Assembly (NCBI RefSeq): GCF_963664555.1
Contig: NZ_OY761461.1
Location: 1,302,001-1,366,000, forward strand
DNA length: 64,000 nt
Direction: 5' to 3'
Origin: Labilibaculum sp.
Lineage (GTDB): Bacteria; Bacteroidota; Bacteroidia; Bacteroidales; Marinifilaceae
Shown here: one piece after another, positions 8,061 through 18,100 of the stretch
Layout of the letters: each line of letters begins with the position of its first letter
How positions within the stretch are numbered: the first letter of the stretch is position 1
Program-made: the position numbers and the translations under genes
The notes under the pieces: generated by a model
What the model saw: only the letters and a program-made list of their open reading frames with translations
Told to the model about the DNA's origin: nothing
Databases searched by the model: none

Positions 8061-10931
8061 ATGAACTCATTCTTACGCGAATTGACCAGCGAGCTGTACG
8101 AAAAATATGGCAGTAATTTATCCAATTGCATGTTGGTATTTCCAAATCGCCGTGCAGGTTTATTTTTTTCAAAGTATTTAAATGAACTGATTGAACAACC
8201 AGTTTGGGCACCCAGGATTTTGACTATTAATGATTTTTTTAAAACTCATTCTCAGTTGCAGACCGAGGATAATCTGGGTTTGCTTTTCCGATTGTATAAA
8301 ATTTACATTCAAAAAATGGATGTCTCGGAAAGTTTCGATGAGTTTTACCATTGGGGAGAAATGCTTTTGGGCGATTTCGACGATTTGGACAAGTACCGGG
8401 TGAATGCAAAGCATTTGTTTCAGAATTTAGCGGAAGAAAAAGAGATTGATAACCTGTTTGATTACTTAACGGAAGAACAGATAGCAGCCATTCAGTCGTT
8501 TTGGAGTTCTTTTCGTCCCGAGAAGTATTCAGAGCACCAGAAGGAGTTTGTGAAGCTTTGGGAAAATCTGCATCCTATTTATTCCGATTTTAGAAATCAA
8601 TTGGAAGCAGAAGGATTGGCTTATGAGGGAATGGCTTCCCGAAAATTGGTGGATAAGCTTGAATCGGGGGAGATTGAAATCAAAGAAGATAGAATTATTT
8701 TCATAGGTTTTAATGCATTAAACCGTTGCGAACAAAATTTGTTTGATGAATTGAAAAAGCAGGATAAAGCAGATTTTTATTGGGATTACGATGAATCCTA
8801 TCTCCAGAATCCTTACCATGAAGCAGGTTTGTTCCTACGCGAAAATATCAAACGGTTTCCGGCGCCAAAATCCAATATTCGTTTTGATAATATAAAAAAT
8901 AATCAAACAAAGGTTGAATTTGTTTCGCTTTCGTCGGAAGTAGGGCAGGCAAAATACGCTCATGCTGTGGTTGAAGAATTCTGCAGGAATTCACAGGATG
9001 CCTTAGAGGAAACTGCTATTGTTTTGGCTGATGAGGATTTACTTCTTCCGGTATTGCATTCCATTCCTAAAATTGCAAAGAATGTGAATGTGACCATGGG
9101 ATATCCTGCCAAAAATACACCTGTTGCCAGTTTGCTGCGTTTGGTGATCGATTTGCAAAAGAGTGTGAAAAAGTCCAATGACGATGTATCGTTTCATCAC
9201 AAACAGGTATTGGCTCTTTTGAACCACCAATATTTGAATTCTGTGAATCCTGAACTGGCACATTCCATAACACAGGATATTCTCACAACCAATAGAATTG
9301 AAGTTCCACAAAGGTTGATTAAGGGTGATCCGGTATTGGAAAGACTTTTTTCGCCGGTTAGCAGTGTCGGGCAATTTTCAATATATCTGCTGGAATTGCT
9401 TCAGGGGATTTATCAGAAATTAGAAACCACTGATGAGGAAAAAACTTTAGTGGATAAAATTGAACAGGAATACATCTATCATTTGTTTTTGGCCATAAAA
9501 CGACTGAATTCTCTATTGAATCAACACAAAATTGACTTAAAGCAGGATACTTTTTATAAGATTCTGGATAAAATGATACAAAGTCTGAGTATTCCATTCG
9601 AAGGAGAACCTTTGGCAGGTTTGCAGGTAATGGGAATTTTGGAAACACGATTGCTCGATTTCAAAAAGATTGTCGTTCTTTCGATGAACGAAGGGAAATT
9701 GCCTAAAACAGGAGCTGCAAATTCTTTTGTTCCCTATCATTTGCGTAAAGGCTTTGGAATGCCGACAATCGACCATCAGGATGCGATTTTCGCTTACTAT
9801 TTTTACCGGTTGATTCAGCGTGTTGAAGATCTTAAATTGTTGTACAGCACTCAAAGTGACGGGATTCGCACTGGTGAAATGAGTCGTTTTTTGTATCAGC
9901 TGAAATACGAATCAGATTTTGAGATTGTTGAGAACAGTCCGTCCTACAATATTTCTTTGCAGGAAACCAAGCCGATTAGCGTGGCTAAAAACGAGCGAAT
10001 TCAAACCTACCTAAGCGGGTATTGTGGTGATGGGATAAAGAGTTTTTCGCCGTCGGCCTTAAATACTTATATGAATTGCAGTCTGAGCTTTTATTTTAAA
10101 TATTTAGCTGGTTTAAAAGAACCCGATGTGGTTTTGGAAGAGATTGATCCGCCAACTTTTGGTAATTTGTTTCACTCGGTTTTGGAAGAATTGTACAAGC
10201 CTTTTAGTGGCAAAACAATTCGGAAAGAAGATTTGGAGGGCTTGCGGAAAAACAAAGTTTTACTGGATCAGGTTTTAAAGGATGCTTTTCGAAGCATCTA
10301 CTTTCAGCTGAAAAATGATCAGCCAATGGAGATTGGAGGAAGGAATTTGCTTGTTTTTGATATTTTGAAGAAGTTCATTGACCGGATATTGATTTTGGAT
10401 CAGAAATTTGCGCCTTTTGAAGTCGTTTCACTAGAAGAAAAATATAATATTCAACTGCCAATAGGGGAGCAGGCTAACCGATTTGTAAATATTAGCGGGT
10501 TGATTGATCGGGTTGACCAATTGGGAGATACCATTCGAATTTTAGATTACAAAACCGGCAAGGCTGATTTAACTTTTAAGGATATTGCTTCTCTTTTCGA
10601 AAAGGAAGGAAAGAATAACAATAAAGCTGCATTTCAGACTTTACTTTATTGTTTGTTTTATGATGGGAAATACAATCCAGGCCTGCCCATTTCACCTGGA
10701 ATATACAGTCTGAAAGAGTTTTTTAATGATGGATTTGATTGTACTTTAGCACAAAAAGAAGGACGCGGAAATGCCGTTCGTGTTGGTGATTACGGAATAT
10801 TTAAAGCCGAATTTGTTGAAGGCTTACAAGAATTACTGGAAGAGATTTTTAATCAGGATATTCCTTTTTCGCAGGTGGAAAACAAAGATATTTGCCGAAC
10901 TTGTGTGTATGCCGAAATTTGCCATCGATAA
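8061..10931 (+). CDS. AddB-like PD-(D/E)XK nuclease with inactive helicase region and Fe-S cluster motif
   Basis: A 956-residue protein with the layout of the AddB subunit of AddAB-type recombination nucleases. The N-terminus (LVFPNRRAGLFFSKYL) is a degenerate nucleotide-binding region. The C-terminal third carries the nuclease, with FGNLFHSVLEELY, DRVDQLG and ILDYKTGK as the RecB-like motifs. One cysteine (NTYMNCSLSFYFKY) precedes the nuclease, and three lie at the very end (CRTCVYAEIC). These four form the AddB-type 4Fe-4S clasp around the nuclease. It probably processes double-strand breaks with an AddA/RecB-like helicase that is not in this window. The short gap to the next gene suggests cotranscription. 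Confidence 0.85.
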   Translation: MNSFLRELTSELYEKYGSNLSNCMLVFPNRRAGLFFSKYLNELIEQPVWAPRILTINDFFKTHSQLQTEDNLGLLFRLYKIYIQKMDVSESFDEFYHWGEMLLGDFDDLDKYRVNAKHLFQNLAEEKEIDNLFDYLTEEQIAAIQSFWSSFRPEKYSEHQKEFVKLWENLHPIYSDFRNQLEAEGLAYEGMASRKLVDKLESGEIEIKEDRIIFIGFNALNRCEQNLFDELKKQDKADFYWDYDESYLQNPYHEAGLFLRENIKRFPAPKSNIRFDNIKNNQTKVEFVSLSSEVGQAKYAHAVVEEFCRNSQDALEETAIVLADEDLLLPVLHSIPKIAKNVNVTMGYPAKNTPVASLLRLVIDLQKSVKKSNDDVSFHHKQVLALLNHQYLNSVNPELAHSITQDILTTNRIEVPQRLIKGDPVLERLFSPVSSVGQFSIYLLELLQGIYQKLETTDEEKTLVDKIEQEYIYHLFLAIKRLNSLLNQHKIDLKQDTFYKILDKMIQSLSIPFEGEPLAGLQVMGILETRLLDFKKIVVLSMNEGKLPKTGAANSFVPYHLRKGFGMPTIDHQDAIFAYYFYRLIQRVEDLKLLYSTQSDGIRTGEMSRFLYQLKYESDFEIVENSPSYNISLQETKPISVAKNERIQTYLSGYCGDGIKSFSPSALNTYMNCSLSFYFKYLAGLKEPDVVLEEIDPPTFGNLFHSVLEELYKPFSGKTIRKEDLEGLRKNKVLLDQVLKDAFRSIYFQLKNDQPMEIGGRNLLVFDILKKFIDRILILDQKFAPFEVVSLEEKYNIQLPIGEQANRFVNISGLIDRVDQLGDTIRILDYKTGKADLTFKDIASLFEKEGKNNNKAAFQTLLYCLFYDGKYNPGLPISPGIYSLKEFFNDGFDCTLAQKEGRGNAVRVGDYGIFKAEFVEGLQELLEEIFNQDIPFSQVENKDICRTCVYAEICHR

Positions 10932-10976
10932 GTTGTGGCTCATTTTGTACTTTTGGAATGGAAAAATATCAATAAA

Positions 10977-12923
10977 ATGTATCGATCAGTTATTATACTA
11001 ATGTTTTGCTTGTTGATTGGATTTGCTTCCAATGCACAAAAAAAATACAGCATCAAGTCAAAAAAAGCCATCAAAAATTATGAGATGGCTTCGGAGGCTT
11101 ATCGGCAGATGGATAATTCTGAAGCTCTGAAATATTTAGATGGTGCAATTGAACAAAGCCCCGATTTTATTGAAGCATGGCTTTTTAAAGCTGATGTTTT
11201 GCACGAAATGGGCAAGACTGAACTCGAAATTGAAGCCTATCTGGGTGCAATAAATATTGATGGCGATTTTTTTTCAAATGTGCATTTTAATCTGGGGAAT
11301 GCTTACCTGAAGATGGGTGAATATCAAAAGGCATTAACGAAATATCAAGATTTTCTGGCTCTCCCAAACAATTCAGGCAGAAATCAGATTTTGGCGCAAA
11401 AAAGATTGGAAACATGCCGGTTTGCGATTAAGTCGATTGCAAACCCAGTCGATTTTAAACCGGTAAACCTTGGTGGGAATGTGAATTCCGAATTTGATGA
11501 GTATTGGCCCAGCCTTACTGCCGATGAGAAATTGCTGGTATTTACCCGATTGTTATCAGGGGAAAAAGAGGGCGCGGAGGTAAAAATCAAAAGACAGGAA
11601 GATTTTTATGCATCTCAACGAAACGATAGCTTATGGATGCCGGCGGAACCATTATCCTTAGTTATTAATACGGAAAAAAACGAAGGGGCACAAAGTATTA
11701 CGGCAGATGGTAAATACATGTATTTTACGGCTTGCGATCGGGCCGGCGGATATGGCCGATGCGATATTTATTATTCCGTTAAGGAGGGAAATGTATGGTC
11801 GGAACCGATAAATGTTGGGAAACCAATTAATTCAAAAGATTGGGAAGCTCAGCCAAGTATATGTGCTGACGGACGGGAATTGTATTTTGTGAGCAATCGA
11901 AAATCAGGAAAAGGAAAAATGGACATTTGGCATTCCAGATTGATTGAAACTCTGAAAGATGGAAAGCAAAGATGGACACAGCCGGCGAACCTTTCTATTA
12001 ATACAACAGATAATGAAATGTCGCCGTTTATTCACGCAGGAAATCAGTATTTGGTTTTTTCTTCGGATGGTTTGACTGGAATGGGTGGATATGATTTGTT
12101 TAAGACTGAACGGGATAGCGATGGGAAATGGAGTGATCCTGAAAATTTAGGTTACCCAATAAATACATTTAACGATGAAATTGGATTGGTGATTAATGCA
12201 AAAGGAAATAAGGCTTATTTTTCTTCAAATCGCTTAAAAGGCAAAGGGAAGGATATTTTTAGTTTTGTGATGCCTGGCAATCTGCAGCCTCAGTCTGTGT
12301 CATGGTTAAAAGGGAATGTGCTGGATGCTAAATCCAAAAATCCCGTGGCAGCTTCGCTTTTATTGATTGATTTGATGAGTAATGATACAATTACTCAGAT
12401 TAAATCAGATCAGACAGATGGAAGCTATTTGCTTTGTTTGCCTTCGGATAGAGAATATATTTTTTCTGCTGAGGCCGATGATTATCTTTTTTATTCAAAG
12501 CATTTTGAAATGTTGAATGATCAGGAAAAACTGAATCCGCAACAGTTAAATATTCATTTGGATCGGATTGAAAAAGGAAAAGAAATTGTGCTTAGGAATG
12601 TGTTTTTTGATATCGACTCCTGGGATATTTTGTCGAAATCTGAAATTGAATTGACTCGTTTGTATAATTTGTTGTTAACTTATCCTAAATTAAAAATTGA
12701 AATTGCCGGTCATACCGATGACACCGGAACTGAAAATTACAATTTGAAGCTATCCAATAACCGGGCAAAGGCGGTTTGCGATTATTTAATTATAAAAGGA
12801 ATAGATGAAACACGATTAAGCTTTAAAGGATATGGTGCTTTGTATCCTATTGCAGATAATGAGACGGAAGAGGGCCGAAGTTTAAATAGAAGAACTGAAT
12901 TTAAAGTTGTTGAAAATCAATAA
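10977..12923 (+). CDS. PorE-like OmpA-family protein (TPR, PD40 propeller, regulatory-like domain, OmpA)
   Basis: A periplasmic or outer-membrane-attached protein of 648 residues. In order it has a signal peptide ending near ASNAQ, TPR helices (about 30-150), a PD40/WD40-like propeller (about 170-440; PSLTADEKLLVFTR and similar blades), a carboxypeptidase-regulatory-like beta domain (about 460-540) and an OmpA peptidoglycan-binding domain (IAGHTDDTGTENYNLKLSN, then RRTEF). This is the domain order of PorE from the type IX secretion system. Unlike lipid-anchored PorE there is no lipobox cysteine. Paralogues with this layout are common in the phylum, so a direct type IX role is inference. The ATG used is 42 nt inside a longer frame that starts with GTG. 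Confidence 0.8.
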   Translation: MYRSVIILMFCLLIGFASNAQKKYSIKSKKAIKNYEMASEAYRQMDNSEALKYLDGAIEQSPDFIEAWLFKADVLHEMGKTELEIEAYLGAINIDGDFFSNVHFNLGNAYLKMGEYQKALTKYQDFLALPNNSGRNQILAQKRLETCRFAIKSIANPVDFKPVNLGGNVNSEFDEYWPSLTADEKLLVFTRLLSGEKEGAEVKIKRQEDFYASQRNDSLWMPAEPLSLVINTEKNEGAQSITADGKYMYFTACDRAGGYGRCDIYYSVKEGNVWSEPINVGKPINSKDWEAQPSICADGRELYFVSNRKSGKGKMDIWHSRLIETLKDGKQRWTQPANLSINTTDNEMSPFIHAGNQYLVFSSDGLTGMGGYDLFKTERDSDGKWSDPENLGYPINTFNDEIGLVINAKGNKAYFSSNRLKGKGKDIFSFVMPGNLQPQSVSWLKGNVLDAKSKNPVAASLLLIDLMSNDTITQIKSDQTDGSYLLCLPSDREYIFSAEADDYLFYSKHFEMLNDQEKLNPQQLNIHLDRIEKGKEIVLRNVFFDIDSWDILSKSEIELTRLYNLLLTYPKLKIEIAGHTDDTGTENYNLKLSNNRAKAVCDYLIIKGIDETRLSFKGYGALYPIADNETEEGRSLNRRTEFKVVENQ

Positions 12924-12937
12924 ATAATAACCAGCAA

Positions 12938-14098
12938 ATGAAACCAATATATCTTGATTACAATGCCACTACACCTGTCGCACCGGAAGTTGCTGATGCC
13001 ATGATCCCTTACTTAAAAGGTTTTTTTGGCAATCCGTCGAGTTCTCATTTTTATGGGCGGCAATGCAAAGAGGCAGTTGATAAGGCAAGAAAACAAGTAG
13101 CTTCATTGCTGAATTGTGATTCTGACGAATTGATATTCACCAGTGGTGGTTCTGAGTCGAATAATTATGCATTAAAAGGGTATGTATTTGCTAATCAAGA
13201 TAAAGGCAGACATATTATCACTTCTTCTATCGAGCATCCGGCAGTTACGGAGGTTTGTAAATTCTTGGAGACACAAGGTTTTGAAGTTACCTATTTGCCG
13301 GTTGATGGAACAGGACGTGTACAATTGTCAGATGTGAAAAATGCCATTCGACCTGAAACCATTTTGATTTCGGTTATGTATGCAAATAATGAGGTGGGAA
13401 CTTTACAGCCTATTTCTGAAATTGCGGAATTGGCGAAGCAGAACAACATCATTGTCCATTCTGATTGTGCTCAGGCAGTTGGTAAAGTGCCTGTTAATGT
13501 TCAGGAATTGGGTGTTGATTTACTGACTCTTGCAGGTCATAAATTCTATGGGCCGAAGGGAATTGGTGCTTTGTATATTCGAAAGGGAATTAAATTGCAG
13601 AAATTGATCCATGGTGCAGATCATGAACGGAATTTGCGGGCGGGAACCGAAAATGTATTGGAAATTGTTGGTTTAGGAAAAGCAGCCGAATTGGCCATGG
13701 AGGAGGAAGACAAACGAATGAGACATGAAATGAATTTGATTCGGATTTTACGTAGGAACTTGTCTCAACTTTCAGATGTTCAGTTTAATGGAAGTGTCGA
13801 TTTTTGTTTGCCAAATACCTTAAGTGTGTCATTCAAAAACCTGCAGGTACATCAGATTTTAAATCGGTTGAAAAATGTGGCAGCATCAGCAGGTGCAGCA
13901 TGTCATACTGATTGTGTAAGTGTTTCAGCTACATTGGATGCGATGAAAGTTCCTTTGGAATATGCAATGGGCACAATTCGCCTTTCTGTTGGCCGATATA
14001 CCACTAAAACTGAAATCGATTTAGCCTCAAATGAAATCATTGAGGTGATTAAAAGTTTACGTAGAGATGCCAATCAAAAGAAAAGCAACTTCAGGTAA
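12938..14098 (+). CDS. Cysteine desulfurase / selenocysteine lyase (NifS-like, class V aminotransferase)
   Basis: A PLP enzyme of 386 residues that removes sulfur or selenium from cysteine or selenocysteine. Visible are the N-terminal YLDYNATTP, the PLP lysine K202 in LAGHKFYGPKG, SEDSES-like FTSGGSESNNYALKG, and the catalytic cysteine loop AGAACHTDCVSVSATLD (C322, with C326 close by). The GAACH(S/T)D loop resembles animal-type selenocysteine lyases more than IscS (GSACTS). The gene follows the PorE-like gene by 14 bp. No iscU or suf partner is adjacent, which suggests a dedicated role, for example sulfur or selenium supply to tRNA modification, rather than general Fe-S assembly. Physiological substrate is unresolved. 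Confidence 0.85.
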   Translation: MKPIYLDYNATTPVAPEVADAMIPYLKGFFGNPSSSHFYGRQCKEAVDKARKQVASLLNCDSDELIFTSGGSESNNYALKGYVFANQDKGRHIITSSIEHPAVTEVCKFLETQGFEVTYLPVDGTGRVQLSDVKNAIRPETILISVMYANNEVGTLQPISEIAELAKQNNIIVHSDCAQAVGKVPVNVQELGVDLLTLAGHKFYGPKGIGALYIRKGIKLQKLIHGADHERNLRAGTENVLEIVGLGKAAELAMEEEDKRMRHEMNLIRILRRNLSQLSDVQFNGSVDFCLPNTLSVSFKNLQVHQILNRLKNVAASAGAACHTDCVSVSATLDAMKVPLEYAMGTIRLSVGRYTTKTEIDLASNEIIEVIKSLRRDANQKKSNFR

Positions 14099-14108
14099 AA
14101 CAATTTAA

Positions 14109-14651
14109 TTATTTGAAAAACTCATCTCCACTAGCCAATAATTCTTCAGATTTAGAAATAGTGTTTTCTTTAACTAATCTATTTAGCCAAGGTAGTTTCC
14201 CTGTTTTTTTGCGCAATTTTGCTTTAGAGTACCAATCTTTAGGATAAGAAATTATAGACGGAGTTCCTTGTTTTCCATACTCTGGATAGGATTGATAGTA
14301 GATGTCTTTAATGGCAGCAATTATTTGGTTTTCCTCACTGTGAATTGAAAGTGTGAAATGCATTTCAGTCTGGAAAACGGAAGGTTTTTCGCTTAAAAAA
14401 ATAGGAACACAACCTTTGTAACAAAATTCTCTTGAATTTGAATTAATGGATATGATCTCACCATTTACATTTTCAGGAAATGAGGAAATCCAATTTTGAA
14501 ATTGTTGGCTTATTGTTGCTGTTTGCAGATATTTTGTTTCCAAACTAACATTTCCATCATCATCCAGAAATAAATTGATTTTTTCAGTCTGTTGGGCAAT
14601 CATGAATGAACTGAAAGTCAAGGACAGTAGAATAAGGACGATTTTTTTCAT
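14109..14651 (-). CDS. Secreted protein of unknown function
   Basis: I do not recognise this 180-residue protein. It starts with a typical signal peptide (MKKIVLILLSLTFSSFMIAQ) and the mature part is mixed alpha/beta, with two cysteines close together (FCYKGCVPIF) that may form a disulfide. It also has a lysine-rich C-terminal segment (WYSKAKLRKKTGKLPWLNRL). It ends 10 bp from the stop of the convergent desulfurase gene and stands alone on its strand. It is probably periplasmic. No domain can be named with confidence. Confidence 0.7.
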   Translation of the reverse strand: MKKIVLILLSLTFSSFMIAQQTEKINLFLDDDGNVSLETKYLQTATISQQFQNWISSFPENVNGEIISINSNSREFCYKGCVPIFLSEKPSVFQTEMHFTLSIHSEENQIIAAIKDIYYQSYPEYGKQGTPSIISYPKDWYSKAKLRKKTGKLPWLNRLVKENTISKSEELLASGDEFFK

Positions 14652-14834
14652 AAAGGGTTGTTTAAATTGAACATACTATCAGGTTTGATCTCAATTTTTA
14701 ATTTAATCCTTTTTATTGATTTTTCAAAACGAATAGTTTCCCTTGTAATTAATTTGTAAACCATTGTTTGCGGGTAATCAGATAAATAAGTCTTCATAGT
14801 TATGTTCACAATAAAGAAAATGGCACATTTGACA

Positions 14835-14866
14835 CTTGCTTTATTACCCCTATTACGATATTTTTA
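14835..14866 (+). promoter_or_regulatory. Predicted promoter of the intergenic small RNA
   Basis: CTTG, a 20-nt spacer and TATTTTTA approximate the Bacteroidota TTTG-N19-21-TAnnTTTG promoter (one mismatch in each box). The start would fall near 14873. Confidence 0.4.
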
Positions 14867-14872
14867 CTTGTG

Positions 14873-14990
14873 TAGTGAAGGTTTAAACTCCTTCAATTTT
14901 CATATTTGACTTGATTAGTTTCAATTCTTTTTAAGTTTTAAGTATGGTTTTAGTTGTTAGTAATTAAAAGAGGGGCTTGGCCCCTTTTTT
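14873..14990 (+). ncRNA. Candidate small RNA with own terminator
   Basis: A gap of about 470 bp without a gene lies between the unknown secreted protein and the GH3 fusion gene. It contains a strong terminator (AGGGGC, TTG, GCCCCT, then T-run, 14971-14990) with no coding region in front of it on that strand. About 118 nt upstream of its end is a promoter-like sequence. The first visible structure after the predicted start is a hairpin GAAGG / CCTTC (14877-14894). No meaningful open frame fits between. A small RNA of about 118 nt is the simplest reading. The alternative is a premature terminator (attenuator) in a long leader of the downstream gene. Confidence 0.45.
14971..14990 (+). terminator. 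Orphan intrinsic terminator
   Basis: A 6-bp GC-rich stem with a three-base loop, preceded by A-rich and followed by T-rich sequence. No protein gene on this strand precedes it within 870 bp. Confidence 0.75.
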
Positions 14991-15076
14991 ATTTTATTAT
15001 ACTTATTCTCTCCTAAATAATTTATCAATCTTTCATTTTAAGTGATGAATCATTCCGTTAATTGACGAGGTATGTC

Positions 15077-15084
15077 TAATTTTG
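15077..15084 (+). promoter_or_regulatory. Possible promoter (-7 box) of the GH3 fusion gene
   Basis: TAATTTTG is a full TAnnTTTG match 38 bp ahead of the start codon and downstream of the orphan terminator. No good -33 box is seen at the right distance. Confidence 0.4.
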
Positions 15085-15121
15085 TTACACTACACAGTTT
15101 TATTGCCAAAGAAAGATTTTT

Positions 15122-18100
15122 ATGACACATATATATTCTCTGAACAGATTGTTTATTATTCTTATTTTACTTGGAAATAATTTTTTTGTCTCGGCACAAA
15201 ATATTTCTTTGGAGGAAGATAGGTTAGTTGATAGATTGTCTCAACCCAATATCTGGGCAGATTCCATTCTGTCGACTTTAAGTGATGAAGAGAGAATCGC
15301 TCAATTGTTTATGATTGCAGCATACTCCAATAAAGGCAATGAAGAGTCGGAGCGAATTGCCGGCTTAGTGAGCAAATATCAAATTGGAGGAATTATATTT
15401 TTTCAAGGAGAACCGGGGAAGCAAGCCGAGTTAACAAATAAGTATCAAGGTATGGCAAAAGTTCCTCTTTGGATTGGAATGGATGCAGAAATTGGATTGG
15501 GAGCCAGGTTAAAACAAACAATAAGTTATCCAAGGCAAATTATGCTGGGGGCAATTCAGGATAATGAATTGATTTTTCAGCTGGGGAAACAGATTGGTAA
15601 GGAGTGTAACAGGCTTGGTGTTCATGTGAATTTTTCACCTGTAATGGATGTGAATAATAATCCGAAAAATCCAGTAATAAATAGCCGTTCTTTCGGCGAG
15701 GATCGCTGCAATGTAACCAACAAATCCTATGCTTTTGCTTCAGGAATGCAGAAATCAGGAATTATTGCTGTAGGCAAACATTTTCCGGGTCATGGAGATA
15801 CTGAAACAGATTCACATTTTGATCTTCCTTTGGTAGATTATCCTATTGAAAGAATTGATTCTATTGAATTGTTTCCATTTCGTTCTTTAATAAATAATGG
15901 TTTAGGGGGAATTATGGTTTCTCATCTAAATGTGCCGGCACTTGATTCTCTGCAAAAGGTGGCGACACTTTCCCGGCCTATCGTTTCTCAATTGCTAAAA
16001 GACGAAATGGGTTTTAACGGTTTGATATTTACGGATGCGTTAAATATGCAGGGAGTTCGTAAATTTTATCCAAAAGGAGTTGTTGATGCTAAGGCATTGA
16101 TTGCCGGCAATGATGTTCTTCTTTTTACTGAAGATGTTGCAATAGCTATAAAGGAGATTAAGTTGGCTCTGAAAAGAGGGGAGATTTCCTGGGATGATAT
16201 CAACCGGAAGTGTTTAAAGGTTTTAAAGGCAAAACATTGGCTCATTTTGAATAAGTACAAACCAATTGATCAGAATAAACTTTGGTCTGGATTAAATACA
16301 CAGCAAGGATTTATTTTAAGACGGAGGTTGGCTGAAAAAGCAATTACTTTAGTGAAAAATGATGATCAATTATTGCCGTTAAAACGGTTGGATACCCTAA
16401 AAATTGCCTCTGTTGCCATGGGTGTCCCCATCCGGAACAGATTTCAGGAATATCTTAGCAGGTATTCAGATATAGATTTTTTCCAGATCGGGAAAAACGC
16501 TTCGATCGAAAGTTATTATCAATTATTGAAAAAGCTTGATAAATACAATTTGGTGATTGTAAGTAAGCATGATAGTGATCTTCGGGCATCAAAGAAATTT
16601 GGAATTACAAGTCAAACCATTGAGTTTCTTTCTGAGCTTTCAAAAAGTAAAAAAGTGGTTTTTGATTTGTTTGCAAATCCTTATGGTTTGGATTTATACG
16701 AAGGGACTGATCGGTTAAAAGGGATTTTGGTCTCGTATGAGGACAATATAGAAACTCAGATGGCTTCTGCGCAAATTATTTTTGGAGGTTTGGCCTCTCA
16801 GGGACGATTACCGGTTACAGTTAATGGACACTTTCCAGTTGGAACGGGTTTTGAAACCCAACACAATCGTCTGGGTTTTTCTTTGCCCGAACAAGCAGGA
16901 TTAAATACTCTTAAATTGAATGTCATTGATTCAATTGTAAATGATGCAATCAAAAAAAAAGCAAGCCCGGGCTGTCAAATCCTGATAGCTAGAAAGGGGA
17001 AAGTTGTATTTCACAAATCATACGGTCATCATACTTACAATGACAATGTTGAGGTTCGTAATCCTGACATTTACGATTTAGCATCACTAACAAAGATTAC
17101 GGCTACACTTCCGGCACTAATGCAGTTATGTGATGAAGGGTGGATTAATGTGGATCACGCATTGGGAGAATATTTTTCAAAAGCCAAAGGCACAAATAAG
17201 GATACTCTTATTTTAAAGAAAATTTTAGCTCACGAATCAAGATTGTTGAGTTACAAGCCATTCCATTGGGAGGCTGTTGATTCGGCAAGTTTCGATGGTG
17301 ATTTGTTTAGTCGTACTTATTCGAAACGTTACAGCCTAAAAATGGCTGATAAATTGTATCTGGATCGAAATTATAGATTTAGAAAGGGAATTTTTTCCAA
17401 TCAAAATTCAGAGGAGTACCCGGTTCAGATTGCGAATAACCTGTTTATTCGTAAAGGTTATCACGATACAATAATCAATCAGATATTGGCAACAGAATAT
17501 AGAGAATCAAATGGTTATAAATACAGCGATCTTGGTTTTATAATGATGGGAGAAATGGTTAAGGAGATTTCGGGCGAGTGTTTGGAAAGCTATGTGAAAA
17601 GACATTTGTACGATATGCTTGGAGCCTCCAGTCTGGGGTATCATCCGTTGAAACGTTTTAGTGCCGATCGAATTGTGCCAACACAAGATGATAAGTTTTT
17701 TCGAAAACAATGGCTTAAAGCTTATGTGCACGATCCAACAGCAGCAATGCTTGGAGGCGTTTCTGGACATGCAGGAATGTTTGGAAATGCAGGTGATCTG
17801 GCAAAATTAGCACAGATGTATCTTCAGGAAGGAACTTATGGCGGTGAAACCTACATAAGTGCTGAAACGATGAATCGATTTACTGCACGGGCCTACCCAG
17901 ATTCTGAAAATAGAAGAGGAATTGGATTTGATAAACCTTTTTATGATACTGACGAAAGGGGAGGACCAACATGCAGTGAGGCTTCCGATTTAAGTTATGG
18001 TCATACTGGTTTTACTGGAACCATGATTTGGATTGATCCAAAGTATAATTTGCTTTATATTTTTCTGTCGAACCGAATTTGCCCTGATGAGTCGAATACC

